Below are positions 5,984 to 7,135 of a stretch of DNA of 7,135 nucleotides, one piece after another. Made by a program: the position numbers and the translations under genes. Each line of letters opens with the position of its first letter. Position 1 is the stretch's first letter. A model generated the notes under the pieces. The model worked only from the letters and a program-made list of their open reading frames with translations, was not told the origin of the DNA and ran no database searches. This stretch comes from PNKC01 sp039917655. GTDB lineage: Bacteria > Chloroflexota > Dehalococcoidia > Tepidiformales > Tepidiformaceae. The stretch is taken from assembly GCA_039917655.1 (NCBI GenBank), contig JBDSJC010000208.1:1-7135 (forward strand). The letters run 5' to 3'.

Positions 5984-6344
5984 CAGATGCCTACCTACCT
6001 CGCAAGTCCCAGCCACCAAATGCGTCTGTACTGCGGACGAGAGTGACAACGATGGCGTTGGCCGAAATGCGCGATCCTATCTGTGAACTTGGTTCGTACC
6101 GGAGGGATGGGCGTTTTTTTTGAGGAACTCGCGAGCAATGTTCCGCTGTGGGGCGTGGTTCGGAGCATACGCCGACGCCTCGTGCTTCTTCATCCTCTTG
6201 CTAGAGGACCTTAGCGGCTACCGGTTTCGCCACGACGGGGAAGGCCGGGTTAGCCCGAAATGACAAAGTAACGCCCGGGCCGTCGCTTCTCAATGAAGGT
6301 CAATTACTCTAAGGCCACGCCTCGATGGGAGGGTGAACAAAGCG
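5984..6344. other. Gene-poor stretch after the effector-like gene
   Basis: No gene is supported here. A run of eight T (6114-6121) has no stable stem before it on the plus strand, so it is not a convincing terminator. One tiny frame, ATG 6138 to TGA 6261-6263 (41 residues, with FFILLLEDLSGYRFRHDGEG), has a GAGGA 11 bases upstream and looks mildly protein-like. It may be a scrap of a lost gene, and I do not call it. Confidence 0.4.
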
Positions 6345-6539
6345 ATGCGCAGACTGCCAGACATCAGCACCGTTTCTCTCAAAGCTCTTTGCGCCTCAAG
6401 CGGAGCCTCACCTTCAGATGTCGGCCGCGCCCTCCGCGATGCGATCCTGGCCTTCCCCAAGGGAGCGCGGGTCGCCGACATTTTGCCGACGAACTCATCG
6501 GCAGTTGCCATCAGCGGACGTCAGAGCGACGATGATTAG
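6345..6539 (+). CDS. Small hypothetical protein (64 residues)
   Basis: ATG 6345 is preceded by GGGAGGG (6327-6333), about 11 bases upstream, a strong but slightly distant ribosome binding site. The in-frame GTG at 6333 overlaps that site and is less likely. The product begins MRRLPDISTVSLKALCASSG, has a helix-prone middle (SPSDVGRALRDAILAF) and a short acidic end (RQSDDD). The middle could be a small helix-turn-helix, but I recognise no family. It lies between a gene-poor stretch and a tRNA-like scar, with no partner gene. Third codon positions are moderately GC-rich. It could be a chance frame. Confidence 0.35.
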   Translation: MRRLPDISTVSLKALCASSGASPSDVGRALRDAILAFPKGARVADILPTNSSAVAISGRQSDDD

Positions 6540-6569
6540 GCCGTGGTTTGAATCTGGATAGACACTGCA

Positions 6570-6653
6570 AGACCCCATGCGTCAGTGGTCGACAGGGCAG
6601 CGATGGGACTTTTAATCCATTGGTCGAGAGTTCGAATCTCTCCGGGCCTACCA
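6570..6653 (+). tRNA. tRNA-Lys(UUU)-like sequence: intact 3' half, degenerate 5' half (possible att site)
   Basis: The 3' half is well formed: anticodon loop CTTTTAA (6609-6615, anticodon TTT at 6611-6613), variable loop TGGTC, T stem GAGAG/CTCTC (6626-6630, 6638-6642) around TTCGAAT, acceptor CGGGCCT (6643-6649), then A and an encoded CCA (6651-6653). Upstream it fails. The 5' acceptor candidate AGACCCC (6570-6576) pairs at five of seven positions, the D stem is poor, and the total length is about 84 rather than 76. The anticodon stem needs removal of one G in GGG (6605-6607) to give ATGGA/TCCAT. This may be a decayed tRNA, or an integration site where only the 3' half is kept. It is unlikely to be functional. 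Confidence 0.55.
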
Positions 6654-6660
6654 AAACATT

Positions 6661-6690
6661 GACCGCCGAATCCCTAACACTTCGCGGTTC
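6661..6690 (+). terminator. Hairpin just after the tRNA-like sequence
   Basis: GACCGCCGAA (6661-6670) pairs with TTCGCGGTTC (6681-6690) over about nine base pairs with single-base bulges and a ten-base loop. It begins eight bases after the CCA end. No T-run follows. It is a plausible post-tRNA terminator, but weak. Confidence 0.3.
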
Positions 6691-6812
6691 GGGCGCTTCA
6701 TAGCCACCCCAGCGCCGGCGAGGTGAATATCAACCCCAACGTCCACGATCCGTGGCGAGTTGGAGCCTCTTCTTGCGCCCTCTGTCACTCGCCCAGATCA
6801 GACTTGCCTTGC

Positions 6813-7135
6813 TCAGCATCGAAGCTCCAATGCTGCTGACAAGTCACAGACGACGGAAAATCTGGGGTGCCGGCGCAAGAACGAAACAGGCACCGTCGGG
6901 GTCTCGGGGCCGGTTAGCGCCGCCGAGAGGACCCCGGCCTTCCCGGGGCCGTTGGCCAGGAGGATGACCTGCCGGGCCCGGAGTATGTCGTCCATGCCAA
7001 GAGTCATCCCAAGCTTGGGTTCGGGCTGCCAGTGGGGGGCGACCTGCGCCCGAGTTGTTTCCGCCAAGTGCACGACTCGGCACGGCGAGAGTTCCGTGCT
7101 TCCTGGTTCGTTGAAGGCGACGTGTCCGTTCGTAC
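6813..7135 (-). CDS. nagB: Glucosamine-6-phosphate deaminase, C-terminal part (5' end outside the window)
   Basis: NagB converts glucosamine-6-phosphate to fructose-6-phosphate and ammonia in the cytoplasm, feeding amino sugars into glycolysis. Reading leftward from the window edge, the frame opens with TNGHVAFNEPGS (about 7133-7098), the signature holding the catalytic His (7122-7124) and Glu (7107-7109) that correspond to H143 and E148 of the E. coli enzyme. It continues with LGMTLGMDDILRARQVILLA, GPGKAGVLSAALTGP, VPVSFLRRHP and VVCD, all in family order, to TGA at 6813-6815. About 107 residues are visible of a usual 240-270. The C-terminus is short, as in homologues lacking the E. coli allosteric tail. 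This is the only ordinary metabolic gene in the window, and it lies just beyond the tRNA-like scar. Confidence 0.9.
   Translation of the reverse strand, partial: TNGHVAFNEPGSTELSPCRVVHLAETTRAQVAPHWQPEPKLGMTLGMDDILRARQVILLANGPGKAGVLSAALTGPETPTVPVSFLRRHPRFSVVCDLSAALELRC

Noticed and set aside
5609..6049. Minus-strand open frame of 146 codons opposite the effector-like gene
   Set aside because: The plus strand has a recognisable leader and a coherent domain; the minus frame has no motif, no ribosome binding site and extends into non-coding sequence.
6114..6121. Run of eight T as a rho-independent terminator
   Set aside because: No stem of useful length precedes it on the plus strand, and no gene ends close upstream.
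6107..6214. ATG frame of 35 codons directly behind GGAGGG
   Set aside because: The Shine-Dalgarno-like bases touch the ATG, too close to work, and the product is short with no recognisable features.

Overview
This is a high-GC (roughly 60% by eye) bacterial window. The F420-type luciferase-like oxidoreductase, the TMEM175-family channel, two repeat-built exported proteins and an effector-like leader of the LQRxxGNxAV type together suggest a soil or environmental actinobacterium or chloroflexot. No marker gene settles the phylum.

Layout, left to right. Positions 1-1473 (+) hold the 3' part of a surface protein: Kelch-type blades, an Ig-like domain, then four 'YYAGSW' beta-sandwich repeats. 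Positions 1523-2380 (+) hold a luciferase-like monooxygenase that lacks its normal N-terminus. Its homology begins almost at the stop codon of the previous gene, and it ends in a perfect 12-bp hairpin. Positions 2421-~2702 (-) hold the C-terminal end of an SGNH/GDSL hydrolase, followed by a decayed, hard-to-assign stretch to about 3166. Positions 3167-3751 (+) hold a TMEM175 (DUF1211) potassium-channel-family protein whose conserved N-terminus has no ATG, GTG or TTG start. Positions ~3816-5170 (+) hold the tail of a 'GCDxGAFE' parallel beta-helix protein joined to four ~106-residue 'WYFAEG' repeats, with a one-base frameshift in the first repeat.

Positions 5342-5983 (+) encode the most interesting product. 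It has a short leader of the type seen on cargo of extracellular contractile injection systems (eCIS), followed by an AT-richer domain with Cys, His and Asp spaced as in papain-fold or transglutaminase-like toxins. Positions 5984-6344 are nearly empty. Positions 6345-6539 (+) may encode a 64-residue protein. Positions 6570-6653 hold a tRNA-Lys(UUU)-like sequence with an intact 3' half and a degenerate 5' half, as expected of an integration (att) scar. Positions 6813-7135 (-) hold the C-terminal part of glucosamine-6-phosphate deaminase (nagB), entering from the right.

The genes do not form a pathway. The picture is a mosaic of surface and secreted proteins and truncated genes ending at a tRNA-derived junction, beyond which ordinary metabolism (nagB) resumes. 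Several defects are single-base, so some may be sequencing or assembly errors rather than biological decay.
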